DNA from: Lutimonas saemankumensis
GTDB lineage: Bacteria > Bacteroidota > Bacteroidia > Flavobacteriales > Flavobacteriaceae
Direction of reading: 5' to 3'
Length of the DNA: 64,000 nucleotides
Assembly (NCBI RefSeq): GCF_020171465.1
Contig: NZ_JAIUZR010000005.1
Coordinates: 434,001 to 498,000 of the forward strand
The notes below the pieces were generated by a model. It did not search any database. It was not told where the DNA came from and was given only the letters and a program-made list of their open reading frames with translations. The first letter of the stretch is position 1. Each line of letters begins with the position of its first letter. Below are positions 36,868-45,670 of the stretch, piece after piece. Made by a program: the position numbers and the translations under genes.

Positions 36868-38412
36868 ATGTCTATGGAAAAATCCGATGCACTCTTTTTA
36901 TTGGTCAAATCCCTGACCAAATCCGAAAAAAGGCAGTTTAAGTTATATGCCGGTCGACTCGGAGGTAATTCCGAAAAGAATTTTATCGCACTTTTTTCAA
37001 TTCTTGACAAGCAGGAGGTTTTTGATGAAAAACAGATTCTCGCAAAGACCAATATAAAAAAACAACAACTTTCAAATTCAAAAGCACATCTTTACAGGCA
37101 GATTCTGGTTAGCCTCAAGCTAAATCCCATTCATAAAAATGCAAAAATGCAGGTTCGCGAACAACTGGATTTTGCAACCATATTGTTTAATAAAGGGCTA
37201 CATAAGCAAAGTTTGAAAGTACTGGATAAGGCAAAGTCTATTGCCCTGGCCAATGAAGATACTACTCTGGCATTCAGTATTGTTGAGCTGGAAAAAGTTG
37301 TGGAATCCCAATATATAACCCGAAGTTTGAGCAGCCGGGCGGATGACCTTATTTCTCAGTCCAAGGATCTGGGAGAAAGGACCCTTATGCTGAGTAAATT
37401 ATCTAATCTGTCGTTGCAATTGTACAGCATGTTGCTGAAAAAAGGTTATGTGAGTAATGATAAGGACTTTGAAGAGGTGAAAACATTCTTTAAAAAATCT
37501 CTTCCGGAATACGATATTAAGAAGCTTGGACTTATTGAAAAATTGTATTTATACAAAGCCTATTTGTGGTATAGTTTTATAGTGCAGGATTTTGTTGCGG
37601 GATATCGTTATGCCCAGAAATGGGTAGATCTTTTTTACTACAATCCGGAAATGAAAAGAACGAATCCGGTTTTTTATCTGAAAGGGATTAATTATTTACT
37701 GGAATCCCTGTTTTTGATTCAGCATCTGACAAAATTTAGATCTACACTTAATTTTTTTGAAGATGAGCTCAATCATCAGAATTTTCTGATCAATGAAAAT
37801 ACAGAATCACTTGCCTTTTTATACCTCTATCTCAATAAGATTAACCTCTATTTTTTAGAAGGTAATTTTAATCTTGGGTTAGATCTTATTCCGGAGGTTT
37901 TAGAAGAAATTGAGAGTCGTCGATTAAAAATTGATGATCATCACGTCATGGTTTTTTATTACAAATTCGCAAGTTTGTATTTTGGTGCCTCAAAATATGA
38001 TCAATGTATATTCTATCTCGATAAGATCATAAAAAACAGGCAGCTGGGCATGAGGGAAGATCTTTTATGCTTTACCAGAATATTGAATCTTGTGGCGCAT
38101 TACGAGGCCGGAATGGATCAAAATCTGGAAGCCCTTATCAAATCCACGTATAAGTTCCTGATCAAAATGAATGAATTGCATTTGGTCCAGCAAAGAATAA
38201 TTAGCTTCCTTCGAAATTTGAGCAATATCTATCCACATGAACTGAAGAATGCGTTCGTGGAACTACATAAAGAGCTGAAAGTATTTGAGAATCACCCTTA
38301 TGAGAAAAGATCCTTTATGTATTTGGATATTATTTCCTGGCTGGAAAGTAAAATTGAGAACGTCCCTGTTGAAACCATCATAAAGCAGAAATCAAAATAT
38401 AAGTATAAATAA
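36868..38412 (+). CDS. Conserved hypothetical helical-repeat protein
   Basis: I do not recognise a characterised function. The 514-aa protein has no signal peptide or membrane segment and looks all-alpha, with repeating about 34-40-residue helical pairs of TPR type (for example GLHKQSLKVLDKAKSIALA, FVAGYRYAQKWVDL and FGASKYDQCIFYLDKIIKN). The basic N-terminal segment KSLTKSEKRQFKLYAGRL, followed by NFIALFSILDKQEVFDEKQIL, may be a small helical or wHTH-like domain. It lies alone on the plus strand between divergent leuA and the ilv leader, but a link to branched-chain amino acids is positional inference only. Its stop is 36 bases before the ilv -7 box. Confidence 0.6.
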   Translation: MSMEKSDALFLLVKSLTKSEKRQFKLYAGRLGGNSEKNFIALFSILDKQEVFDEKQILAKTNIKKQQLSNSKAHLYRQILVSLKLNPIHKNAKMQVREQLDFATILFNKGLHKQSLKVLDKAKSIALANEDTTLAFSIVELEKVVESQYITRSLSSRADDLISQSKDLGERTLMLSKLSNLSLQLYSMLLKKGYVSNDKDFEEVKTFFKKSLPEYDIKKLGLIEKLYLYKAYLWYSFIVQDFVAGYRYAQKWVDLFYYNPEMKRTNPVFYLKGINYLLESLFLIQHLTKFRSTLNFFEDELNHQNFLINENTESLAFLYLYLNKINLYFLEGNFNLGLDLIPEVLEEIESRRLKIDDHHVMVFYYKFASLYFGASKYDQCIFYLDKIIKNRQLGMREDLLCFTRILNLVAHYEAGMDQNLEALIKSTYKFLIKMNELHLVQQRIISFLRNLSNIYPHELKNAFVELHKELKVFENHPYEKRSFMYLDIISWLESKIENVPVETIIKQKSKYKYK

Positions 38413-38447
38413 GCCTTAGGAAATAGGAAAATCGGAATAATATTTTA

Positions 38448-38455
38448 TAGATTTG
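38448..38455 (+). promoter_or_regulatory. Candidate -7 box of the ilv leader and operon
   Basis: TAGATTTG matches TAnnTTTG exactly. It lies 15 bases before the leader peptide ATG (38470), so transcription would start about 6-8 bases before it, giving a very short leader 5' end. No clear -33 element is seen at 19-21 bases upstream. Confidence 0.55.
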
Positions 38456-38469
38456 TCTGAGTATTTTCA

Positions 38470-38529
38470 ATGAAACAATTTAATTTACATATCGTAGCAG
38501 TCATTATTATTGGATCCCCGGGGGTTTAA
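38470..38529 (+). CDS. Ile/Val-rich leader peptide of the ilv operon
   Basis: A 19-codon reading frame: M-K-Q-F-N-L-H-I-V-A-V-I-I-I-G-S-P-G-V then TAA. It contains four Ile (three in a row), three Val and one Leu, the end products of the pathway encoded downstream. It lies just after a -7 box and 31 bases before an intrinsic terminator. This arrangement fits transcription attenuation: scarcity of charged Ile/Val tRNA stalls the ribosome at codons 38503-38511 and favours readthrough. The composition and spacing are seen; the mechanism is inferred from well-known amino acid leader attenuators. Confidence 0.8.
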   Translation: MKQFNLHIVAVIIIGSPGV

Positions 38530-38530
38530 T

Positions 38531-38585
38531 AGGAAGTGAATGTTATGAATAATTCTGAGAACCTTCCTGTTGGAAGGTTTTTTTT
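38531..38585 (+). terminator. Attenuator: intrinsic terminator with competing antiterminator arm
   Basis: The terminator stem is eight perfect pairs (38560-38567 with 38572-38579) with a TGTT loop and a T tail to 38585. AGGAAG at 38531-38536 can pair with CTTCCT at 38563-38568, which would break the terminator. A ribosome stalled at the Ile codons would leave 38531-38536 free. A ribosome at the stop codon (38527-38529) would cover it and let the terminator form. Confidence 0.8.
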
Positions 38586-38783
38586 ATGTTAAACCTTGTA
38601 AATTAGAGTAGGTAAAATACTGATAATCAAATATTAAAGCAATATCAGGTAGTATTGGATATTGTAATATGGCAAATAGCAATCTGACAATCGGTTAAAG
38701 CCTCAGTATTTTTGAGGATTATTTAATGAATAGAAGAATTCGATAAAAGAATATCAAAAACATAAAAATCAGCATTCTCTTTG
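38586..38783 (+). other. Post-attenuator 5' untranslated region of ilvD
   Basis: These 198 AT-rich bases lie between the attenuator and the ilvD ATG. There is no gene. It holds a 7-bp hairpin (38640-38646 with 38658-38664) and a TATTTTTG -7-like box at 38707-38714 inside a short CCTCA/TGAGG hairpin. The box could be a second, attenuator-independent promoter (weak evidence). Confidence 0.35.
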
Positions 38784-40469
38784 ATGAAGCAATTAAATAA
38801 ATACAGTCGACGACTTACCCAGGATGCCACTCAGCCGGCAGCCCAGGCCATGTTATATGCCGTGGGTCTGAACGAGGAAGACATGAAGAAACCGCAAGTG
38901 GGAATTGCCAGTACAGGCTATGACGGTAATCCCTGCAATATGCATTTAAATCAAATTGCCGCCGGGATTAAGGAAGAGGTAAACAAAAAGGATCAGGTAG
39001 GTCTTGTTTTCAATACAATCGGGGTGAGTGACGGTATTTCAATGGGGACAAGTGGAATGAATTATTCACTTCCATCCCGGGATATTATTGCAGATTCGAT
39101 AGAAGTTGTGATGAATGCTCAAAGTTATGATGCCCTCGTTTCCGTTGTTGGTTGTGATAAGAACATGCCCGGTGCGATTATGGCCATGCTGAGGTTGAAC
39201 CGTCCGGCTATGATGGTATATGGCGGAACAATAGCTTCTGGAAGTTACAAAGGGAGAAAGTTGAACATTGTGTCGGCTTTCGAAGCTTTAGGGCAGAAGA
39301 TCTCAGGAGAGATTTCTGAAGAAGAGTATAAGGAAATAATTAAGAGAGCAATTCCGGGGGCAGGTGCCTGCGGAGGTATGTACACGGCAAACACGATGGC
39401 GTCCTCCATAGAGGCTCTTGGGTTCGCCTTACCTTACAATTCTTCGATACCGGCAGAGAATCCTCATAAAAACGACGAAAGTGAAAGAATAGCAGCTGCG
39501 ATAAGGAACCTTCTTGAACTTGACTTAAAACCTCTGGATATCATCACCAAAAAATCTTTGGAGAACGCAGTTGCACTCGTCAATGCGCTTGGTGGTTCAA
39601 CGAACGCCGTTTTACATTACCTGGCTATTGCACACGCGGCAGGGATTGATTTTACTTTGGAGGATTTTCAAAGAGTAAGTGACCGAACCCCTTTAATAGC
39701 TGACCTTAAACCAAGTGGAGAATACCTGATGGAAGACGTTCACGGCGTTGGAGGAACACCGGCTGTCATGAAATATTTACTGGATAAAGGGTTTTTACAC
39801 GGAGATTGTATGACCGTAACAGGGAAAACCCTGGCGGAGAATCTCGAAGGCGTTGCACCCTTAAAATTTGAAGAGGATCAGCAGGTTATTTATCCAACAG
39901 ATAAAGCCCTGAAATCCTCCGGAAACCTGCAGATACTTTTTGGGAATCTTGCTTCAGAGGGAGCAGTTGCAAAAATAAGTGGTAAGGAAGGGAATCTTTT
40001 TAGAGGGAAAGCTGTTGTATTTGATGGTGAACAGCAGGCCAATGATGGAATAGGGGCCGGGAAGGTTTCAAAAGGGGATGTGGTTGTAATAAGATATGTT
40101 GGGCCTCGAGGTGGTCCGGGAATGCCGGAAATGTTGAAACCAACCTCAATGATTATGGGGGCCGGCCTGGGAAAAACGGTTGCCTTGATTACAGACGGAA
40201 GATTTTCTGGTGGAACTCATGGATTTGTCGTAGGGCACATAACACCGGAGGCTCAATCCGGGGGGCTTATTGGATTGGTTAAAGACGGGGACATGATCAC
40301 CATAGATGCTGAAAAAAATACGATTAATGTGGATCTGAGTCCATCGGAAATTGAAGCAAGAAAAGCCTCATGGAAGGCGCCAGAGCCAAAACATAAAAAG
40401 GGAATACTTTATAAATATGCAAAAATGGTCTCCTCTGCTTCAGAAGGATGCGTGACAGATAAGTTCTAA
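38784..40469 (+). CDS. ilvD: Dihydroxy-acid dehydratase
   Basis: IlvD dehydrates 2,3-dihydroxy acids to the 2-oxo acid precursors of valine, leucine and isoleucine, using an iron-sulfur cluster. The 561-aa protein has [12 protein letters not shown] and [15 protein letters not shown], which supply the cluster Cys and are the family signatures, and [12 protein letters not shown] near the C-terminus. The start is the ATG at 38784; the TTG just before it is in frame but not needed. It is the first structural gene after the leader attenuator, and the intergenic gap to ilvB is only 25 bases. Confidence 0.96.
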   Translation: MKQLNKYSRRLTQDATQPAAQAMLYAVGLNEEDMKKPQVGIASTGYDGNPCNMHLNQIAAGIKEEVNKKDQVGLVFNTIGVSDGISMGTSGMNYSLPSRDIIADSIEVVMNAQSYDALVSVVGCDKNMPGAIMAMLRLNRPAMMVYGGTIASGSYKGRKLNIVSAFEALGQKISGEISEEEYKEIIKRAIPGAGACGGMYTANTMASSIEALGFALPYNSSIPAENPHKNDESERIAAAIRNLLELDLKPLDIITKKSLENAVALVNALGGSTNAVLHYLAIAHAAGIDFTLEDFQRVSDRTPLIADLKPSGEYLMEDVHGVGGTPAVMKYLLDKGFLHGDCMTVTGKTLAENLEGVAPLKFEEDQQVIYPTDKALKSSGNLQILFGNLASEGAVAKISGKEGNLFRGKAVVFDGEQQANDGIGAGKVSKGDVVVIRYVGPRGGPGMPEMLKPTSMIMGAGLGKTVALITDGRFSGGTHGFVVGHITPEAQSGGLIGLVKDGDMITIDAEKNTINVDLSPSEIEARKASWKAPEPKHKKGILYKYAKMVSSASEGCVTDKF

Positions 40470-40494
40470 TAGATACCTAAACTAAATTGTTATT

Positions 40495-42228
40495 ATGGAT
40501 ACAATAACAAAAACATCGGAAAAAGTGACAGATAAAAAAAGTGTAAAAATTACGGGTGCGGAAGCTGTTGTCAAGTCCCTGCTTGAAGAAGGAGTAAGCT
40601 TGATTTACGGATATCCGGGTGGTGCTATAATGCCGGTATATGACGAGTTCTTTAAATACGAAAAACAACTTCATCATGTGCTCACAAGACATGAACAGGG
40701 AGCGGTTCACGCTGCTCAGGGATATGCAAGAGTTTCTGACAAGGTAGGGGTGGCAATTGCTACTTCAGGACCAGGAGCTACGAACCTTGTTACCGGAATT
40801 GCCGATGCCCAGATAGATTCAACACCATTGGTTTGTATCACGGGTCAGGTTGGATCGCATCTTTTAGGAAGTGACGCTTTTCAGGAAACGGATATTATCA
40901 GTATTTCAACCCCGGTGACAAAATGGAATTACCAGATCACAAGGGCCGAAGAAATTCCTGAAGTGATGGCAAAAGCTTTTTATATAGCCAAATCAGGTCG
41001 TCCGGGGCCGGTGTTGATCGATATCACAAAAGACGCCCAGTTTGGTGAACTGGAGTTTGAATACCATAAATGCGAAAAAGTACGAAGTTATAAACCTGTT
41101 CCGGAAATGGAACCGGATAAAATAGAAAAAGCAGCTGCCTTGATCAACCAGGCTAAAAAACCTTTTATTGTCTGGGGCCAGGGACTGACTTTAGGAAAGG
41201 CCGAAAAAGAATTTCAGGACTTTATTGAAAAGGCCGGAATTCCGTCTGCCTCGACCTTACTTGGTTTATCCGCCTTGCCTTCCGATCATGAGTTGCATGT
41301 TGGGATGGTGGGTATGCATGGAAACTATGCACCAAATAAACTGACTAATGAGTGCGATGTTCTTATTGCTGTTGGAATGAGGTTCGATGACAGGGTAACC
41401 GGAAATCTTGCGACCTATGCAAAACAGGCAAAGATCGTGCATTTCGAAATTGATCCTGCAGAGGTTGACAAAAATGTAAAAACTGACGTTGCTGTATTAG
41501 GGAATGTGAAAGATACACTTGCCGCAATTTTGCCTTTAATTGAGAAAAAACAGCACAAAGAATGGATGCAGAAGTTTACGGACCTGTATGATATTGAATA
41601 TAAACAGGTAATTGACGGGCAGATCAATGTGTCAGGTGATGGGCTTACCATGGCCGAAACCATGATAGCTCTTAATAAGGAAACGAATGGAGACGCTGTA
41701 ATCGTATCTGACGTGGGACAGCACCAGATGGTGGCCAGCAGGTATAGCAAATTTAACCAGGGGAGAAGTAAAGTGACCTCAGGTGGGCTGGGAACCATGG
41801 GCTTTGCCCTGCCGGCTGCAATTGGGGCAAAAATGGGAGCTCCGGAAAGAGAAGTAGTTGCCATCATTGGAGATGGAGGTTTCCAAATGAATATTCAAGA
41901 GTTAGGAACCATTTTACAAACCCGGGTTCCTGTAAAAATCATTGTTTTAAATAATCAGTTCCTGGGAATGGTTCGTCAGTGGCAGGAATTGTTCTTTGAT
42001 GGCAGATACGCCTCAACCGAAATGGTCAATCCCGATTTTGTAAAAATATCCGAAGGATATGGAATTAAGTCAAGAAGGGTCACGGAACGAGAAGAACTGA
42101 CTGAGGCCATCTCGGAGATGATTGCCTCAAAAGAATCCTATTTCCTGGAAGTTGTGGTTGAAATGGAGGAAAATGTATTTCCTATGATCCCAACCGGTTC
42201 AAGCGTATCTGATATCCGATTAAAATAA
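40495..42228 (+). CDS. ilvB: Acetolactate synthase large (catalytic) subunit
   Basis: IlvB is the thiamine diphosphate enzyme that condenses pyruvate with pyruvate or 2-oxobutyrate. The 577-aa protein has the catalytic Glu in RHEQGAVHAAQGYARV, GSGPGATNL-type (ATSGPGATNL) and the thiamine-binding GDGGFQMNIQEL...NNQFLGMVRQWQ, with an FAD-binding middle domain. Cofactor spacing and length are normal. It is followed 6 bases later by the regulatory subunit gene. Confidence 0.96.
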   Translation: MDTITKTSEKVTDKKSVKITGAEAVVKSLLEEGVSLIYGYPGGAIMPVYDEFFKYEKQLHHVLTRHEQGAVHAAQGYARVSDKVGVAIATSGPGATNLVTGIADAQIDSTPLVCITGQVGSHLLGSDAFQETDIISISTPVTKWNYQITRAEEIPEVMAKAFYIAKSGRPGPVLIDITKDAQFGELEFEYHKCEKVRSYKPVPEMEPDKIEKAAALINQAKKPFIVWGQGLTLGKAEKEFQDFIEKAGIPSASTLLGLSALPSDHELHVGMVGMHGNYAPNKLTNECDVLIAVGMRFDDRVTGNLATYAKQAKIVHFEIDPAEVDKNVKTDVAVLGNVKDTLAAILPLIEKKQHKEWMQKFTDLYDIEYKQVIDGQINVSGDGLTMAETMIALNKETNGDAVIVSDVGQHQMVASRYSKFNQGRSKVTSGGLGTMGFALPAAIGAKMGAPEREVVAIIGDGGFQMNIQELGTILQTRVPVKIIVLNNQFLGMVRQWQELFFDGRYASTEMVNPDFVKISEGYGIKSRRVTEREELTEAISEMIASKESYFLEVVVEMEENVFPMIPTGSSVSDIRLK

Positions 42229-42233
42229 AAGAA

Positions 42234-42758
42234 ATGAAAATAAAAAAATATACCGTATCCGTTTATTCCGAAAATAATCTCGGATTATTGAACAAGATCG
42301 CCACGATCTTCTTAAAGCGACATATCAATATAGATAGTCTTACCGTATCGAGTTCAGAAATTGAGCATGTTTCAAGATTTATCATTGTGGTTGAGGTGAC
42401 CGAGGATCAGGTTAAAAAGATCATTGGCCAGATAGAGAAGCAGGTAGAAGTGATCAAAGCCTACTATCATACCAATGAAGAGTGTATCTTTCTCCAATCG
42501 GCTTTATTTAAGATCAAATCGAGTTTGCTTTTTGAAGAAAGGCAGATACAAAATATTATAAAGAACAGCAATGCACAGATTGTTACGGTTTCACCTGAAT
42601 TTTTTGTTATTGAGAAATCAGGAAGACGTGAGGAAATTGACGGTCTGTACAATGAACTGGCAGAATACGGAATCATGCAGTTTGTCAGATCAGGAAGGAT
42701 TTCTGTTACCAAAGACGAAATGAAAATATCAGAACTATTAAAAAAACAATTAAACTAA
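42234..42758 (+). CDS. ilvN: Acetolactate synthase small (regulatory) subunit
   Basis: This subunit confers valine feedback control on the large subunit. The 174-aa protein starts with an ACT domain (KKYTVSVYSENNLGLLNKIATIFLKRHINIDSLTVSSSE) and has the C-terminal extension of the IlvH-type family, which activates the catalytic subunit. Compared with enterobacterial IlvH (about 163 aa) the length is usual. It is closely spaced between ilvB and ilvC. Confidence 0.93.
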   Translation: MKIKKYTVSVYSENNLGLLNKIATIFLKRHINIDSLTVSSSEIEHVSRFIIVVEVTEDQVKKIIGQIEKQVEVIKAYYHTNEECIFLQSALFKIKSSLLFEERQIQNIIKNSNAQIVTVSPEFFVIEKSGRREEIDGLYNELAEYGIMQFVRSGRISVTKDEMKISELLKKQLN

Positions 42759-42774
42759 AAATAACTAAAAGCTA

Positions 42775-44250
42775 ATGGCAAATTATTTTAACACACTTTC
42801 ACTGCGGGAACAACTTGCTCAACTTGGAAAGTGCAGATTTATGGATTCTGCTGAATTCACTGAAGGAGTATCCGCTTTAAAAGGAAAAAAAGTGGTCATC
42901 GTAGGATGTGGAGCACAGGGATTGAATCAGGGATTGAACATGAGAGATTCGGGGTTGGATATTTCATATGCTTTAAGAGAGGGTGCAATCAAAGAAAAGC
43001 GTCAGTCGTTCAAGAATGCTTCTGAACATGGATTTCCGGTTGGAACTTATGAAGAAATGGTTCCTTCGGCAGATTTGGTTTGTAACCTGACACCGGATAA
43101 ACAGCATACATCTGTAGTTAAAGCGGTAATGCCGTTAATGAAACAAGGTGCCACACTGGCCTATTCACATGGGTTTAATATTGTAGAAGAAGGAATGCAG
43201 GTCAGGGAAGACCTAACCGTAATAATGGTAGCTCCCAAGAGCCCTGGATCAGAGGTAAGAGAAGAGTATAAAAGAGGTTTTGGGGTCCCTACCCTTATCG
43301 CCGTTCACAATGAAAATGATCCACAGGGAAGAGGGCTTGCAGAAGCAAAGGCCTATGCAGTTGCAACAGGTGGAGACAGAGCAGGTGTATTGGAGTCTTC
43401 ATTCATAGCTGAGGTAAAATCAGATCTTATGGGCGAGCAGACAATTCTTTGTGGAGTGCTTCAAACCGGTTCTATTTTGTGTTTTGACAAAATGATCGAA
43501 AAAGGAATTGATGAGGGATATGCTTCAAAGTTGATCCAATATGGTTGGGAGACGATTACAGAAGCGTTAAAGCATGGTGGAATAACCAATATGATGGACC
43601 GCCTGTCAAACCCGGCCAAGATCAAGGCTTATGCTTTATCGGAAGAATTAAAAGATATCATGAGACCACTGTTCAATAAACATATGGATGATATCATGTC
43701 GGGTCATTTCTCTAAAACGATGATGGAGGACTGGGCTAATGATGATAAAAATCTGTTATCATGGAGAGCTGCAACAGGAGAGACGGCTTTTGAAAAAACT
43801 CCTGCGGGTGATGTTGAAATTTCTGAACAGGAATATTTTGATAATGGGGTGCTTATGGTAGCCTTTGTAAGAGCAGGAGTAGAATTGGCTTTTGAAACGA
43901 TGACTGATGCCGGAATTATAGATGAATCAGCCTATTATGAATCGCTTCATGAAACTCCTTTGATTGCCAATACGATTGCCCGTAAGAAATTATATGAAAT
44001 GAATGCGACGATTTCAGATACAGCCGAATATGGATGTTACCTGTTCGATCATGCCTGTAAACCCTTGCTGACTGATTTTATGAAAGGTATTGATACTGAT
44101 GTAATCGGAACATCTTATGGTGAAGGTAAAGGTAATGGTGTTGATAACCAGGAATTAATAGCAATAAATGAGTCGCTAAGGTACCACCCTGTTGAAATTA
44201 TTGGATCTGAATTAAGAGAATCAATGACGGCAATGATCAAGATTGTTTAA
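42775..44250 (+). CDS. ilvC: Ketol-acid reductoisomerase, class II (long form)
   Basis: IlvC isomerises and reduces acetolactate or acetohydroxybutyrate with NADPH and Mg2+. At 491 aa it is the long class II form, as in E. coli, with a duplicated knotted C-terminal domain. The N-terminal Rossmann motif is [21 protein letters not shown]. The metal-binding residues lie in [15 protein letters not shown], a second Glu-bearing segment in the C-terminal repeat. The gene closes the ilvDBNC unit and is followed by an intrinsic terminator. Confidence 0.96.
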   Translation: MANYFNTLSLREQLAQLGKCRFMDSAEFTEGVSALKGKKVVIVGCGAQGLNQGLNMRDSGLDISYALREGAIKEKRQSFKNASEHGFPVGTYEEMVPSADLVCNLTPDKQHTSVVKAVMPLMKQGATLAYSHGFNIVEEGMQVREDLTVIMVAPKSPGSEVREEYKRGFGVPTLIAVHNENDPQGRGLAEAKAYAVATGGDRAGVLESSFIAEVKSDLMGEQTILCGVLQTGSILCFDKMIEKGIDEGYASKLIQYGWETITEALKHGGITNMMDRLSNPAKIKAYALSEELKDIMRPLFNKHMDDIMSGHFSKTMMEDWANDDKNLLSWRAATGETAFEKTPAGDVEISEQEYFDNGVLMVAFVRAGVELAFETMTDAGIIDESAYYESLHETPLIANTIARKKLYEMNATISDTAEYGCYLFDHACKPLLTDFMKGIDTDVIGTSYGEGKGNGVDNQELIAINESLRYHPVEIIGSELRESMTAMIKIV

Positions 44251-44284
44251 ACAGGAAATCGAGAATTAAACTAGTATTCAGTTG

Positions 44285-44325
44285 ACCATCGATTTCTAAC
44301 TATTGAGATCGATGGTTTTGTTTTT
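44285..44325 (+). terminator. Intrinsic terminator between ilvC and ilvA
   Basis: A 12-pair stem with one G-U (44285-44296 with 44305-44316) and an 8-base loop is followed by TTTGTTTTT. It begins 34 bases after the ilvC stop and ends 3 bases before the ilvA ATG (44329). Confidence 0.8.
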
Positions 44326-44328
44326 AAA

Positions 44329-45582
44329 ATGGTAAAAACTTTTGTTCATATTGACGAAATAAAAGATGCAGATCACAGGATTCGTGACCTGGTAAAGCAT
44401 ACCCCTTTAATTCGAATGCCTAATTTTTCGGAAAAATACGAGGCAGAAATTTTTTTTAAAAGAGAAGATCTGCAACGAGTAAGGTCTTATAAAATTAGGG
44501 GAGCATTCAATAAGATTCGCTCTCTTGTTGAAGACAGACACGTGGATACCGTGGTTTGTTCAAGCGCTGGAAATCATGCCCAGGGAGTTGCACAGGTGTG
44601 TAATTTCCTTTCGATTAAAGGTATCATATTTATGCCTGTAACCACTCCTCAGCAAAAAGTTCAACAGGTACAAATGTTTGGAAGGGACCATATTGAGATC
44701 AAGCTTATTGGGGATACTTATGATGCCTCATACCAGGTAGCGCGTGATTATTCGGAGGAAAACGGGTTTGAGTTTGTGCATCCTTTTGATGATCAAAAAA
44801 TCATTGAGGGCCAGGGAACGGTTGCTCTTGAGATTTTAAAAGATTGTAAAGAACCACTGGATTATTTGTTAGTGCCGGTTGGGGGAGGAGGACTTATCTC
44901 AGGTCTGATCAGTGTGATAAAACAGACGAGCCTTGAAACCAAAATCATTGCTGTGGAACCTGAAGGGGCTCCATCATTAAAAACTTCTCTTACTAAAGGT
45001 GTCAACACCACCCTAAATGAAATTGAAAAATTTGTAGACGGAGCGGCGGTTAAAAGAATGGGGGATTTACCTTTTTCCATCTGTAAGGAAGGAGTGGATG
45101 AGGTCGTGATTGTTCCTGAAGGTAAAATATGCTCCACCTTATTGCAACTTTACAATGAAAAGGCCATTGTAGTTGAACCTGCAGGGGCCTTATCTGTAGC
45201 TGCTCTTGACCTGGTAAAGGATAAGATCAAGGGAAAGAGGGTTGCTTGTATTATCAGTGGGGGAAACAATGACATTTCCAGAATGGAGGAGATCAAGGAA
45301 AGATCCTTGCTATATGAAGGAGTAAAGCATTATTTCATAGTCATATTTCCGCAGCGTGCGGGGGCCTTAAAGGAATTTGTTGTGAATGTTTTGGGAGAAA
45401 CCGATGACATCACCTATTTTGAATATACCAAAAAGAACAGTCGTGCCAGAAGCTCTGCAGTGGTGGGAATTGAACTTAAAAACCGTGAGGATTTTGACCC
45501 CTTGCTAAGTCGAATGAAGGAGAGAGGCTTTTATGGTGAATATTTAAATGACAGTCCTCAGTTGTTCCAATATATCATCTGA
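44329..45582 (+). CDS. ilvA: Threonine dehydratase (biosynthetic)
   Basis: IlvA deaminates threonine to 2-oxobutyrate, the first committed step to isoleucine. The 417-aa protein has the PLP Lys 55 in RSYKIRGAFNK, the SSAGNHAQGVA loop and VPVGGGGLISG. The last about 85 residues form a single ACT-like regulatory domain (KHYFIVIFPQRAGALKEFV), shorter than the double domain of E. coli IlvA, so feedback by isoleucine is possible but not assured. An intrinsic terminator sits immediately upstream, so it may be transcribed only by readthrough or from its own weak promoter. Confidence 0.93.
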   Translation: MVKTFVHIDEIKDADHRIRDLVKHTPLIRMPNFSEKYEAEIFFKREDLQRVRSYKIRGAFNKIRSLVEDRHVDTVVCSSAGNHAQGVAQVCNFLSIKGIIFMPVTTPQQKVQQVQMFGRDHIEIKLIGDTYDASYQVARDYSEENGFEFVHPFDDQKIIEGQGTVALEILKDCKEPLDYLLVPVGGGGLISGLISVIKQTSLETKIIAVEPEGAPSLKTSLTKGVNTTLNEIEKFVDGAAVKRMGDLPFSICKEGVDEVVIVPEGKICSTLLQLYNEKAIVVEPAGALSVAALDLVKDKIKGKRVACIISGGNNDISRMEEIKERSLLYEGVKHYFIVIFPQRAGALKEFVVNVLGETDDITYFEYTKKNSRARSSAVVGIELKNREDFDPLLSRMKERGFYGEYLNDSPQLFQYII

Positions 45583-45670
45583 AATAATTTAAAACACCTA
45601 AACGTAAGAATCAAATAGATAAAGAATAGTTAAAATAAATTAATCCTTATAAACTCAAAAAATACTCAAA

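Noticed and set aside
38511-38523. GGATCCCCGGGG resembles a cloning-vector polylinker (BamHI/SmaI sites)
   Set aside because: It lies inside the leader reading frame, and the flanks (promoter, Ile/Val codons, stop, terminator) make biological sense. No other vector sequence is nearby.
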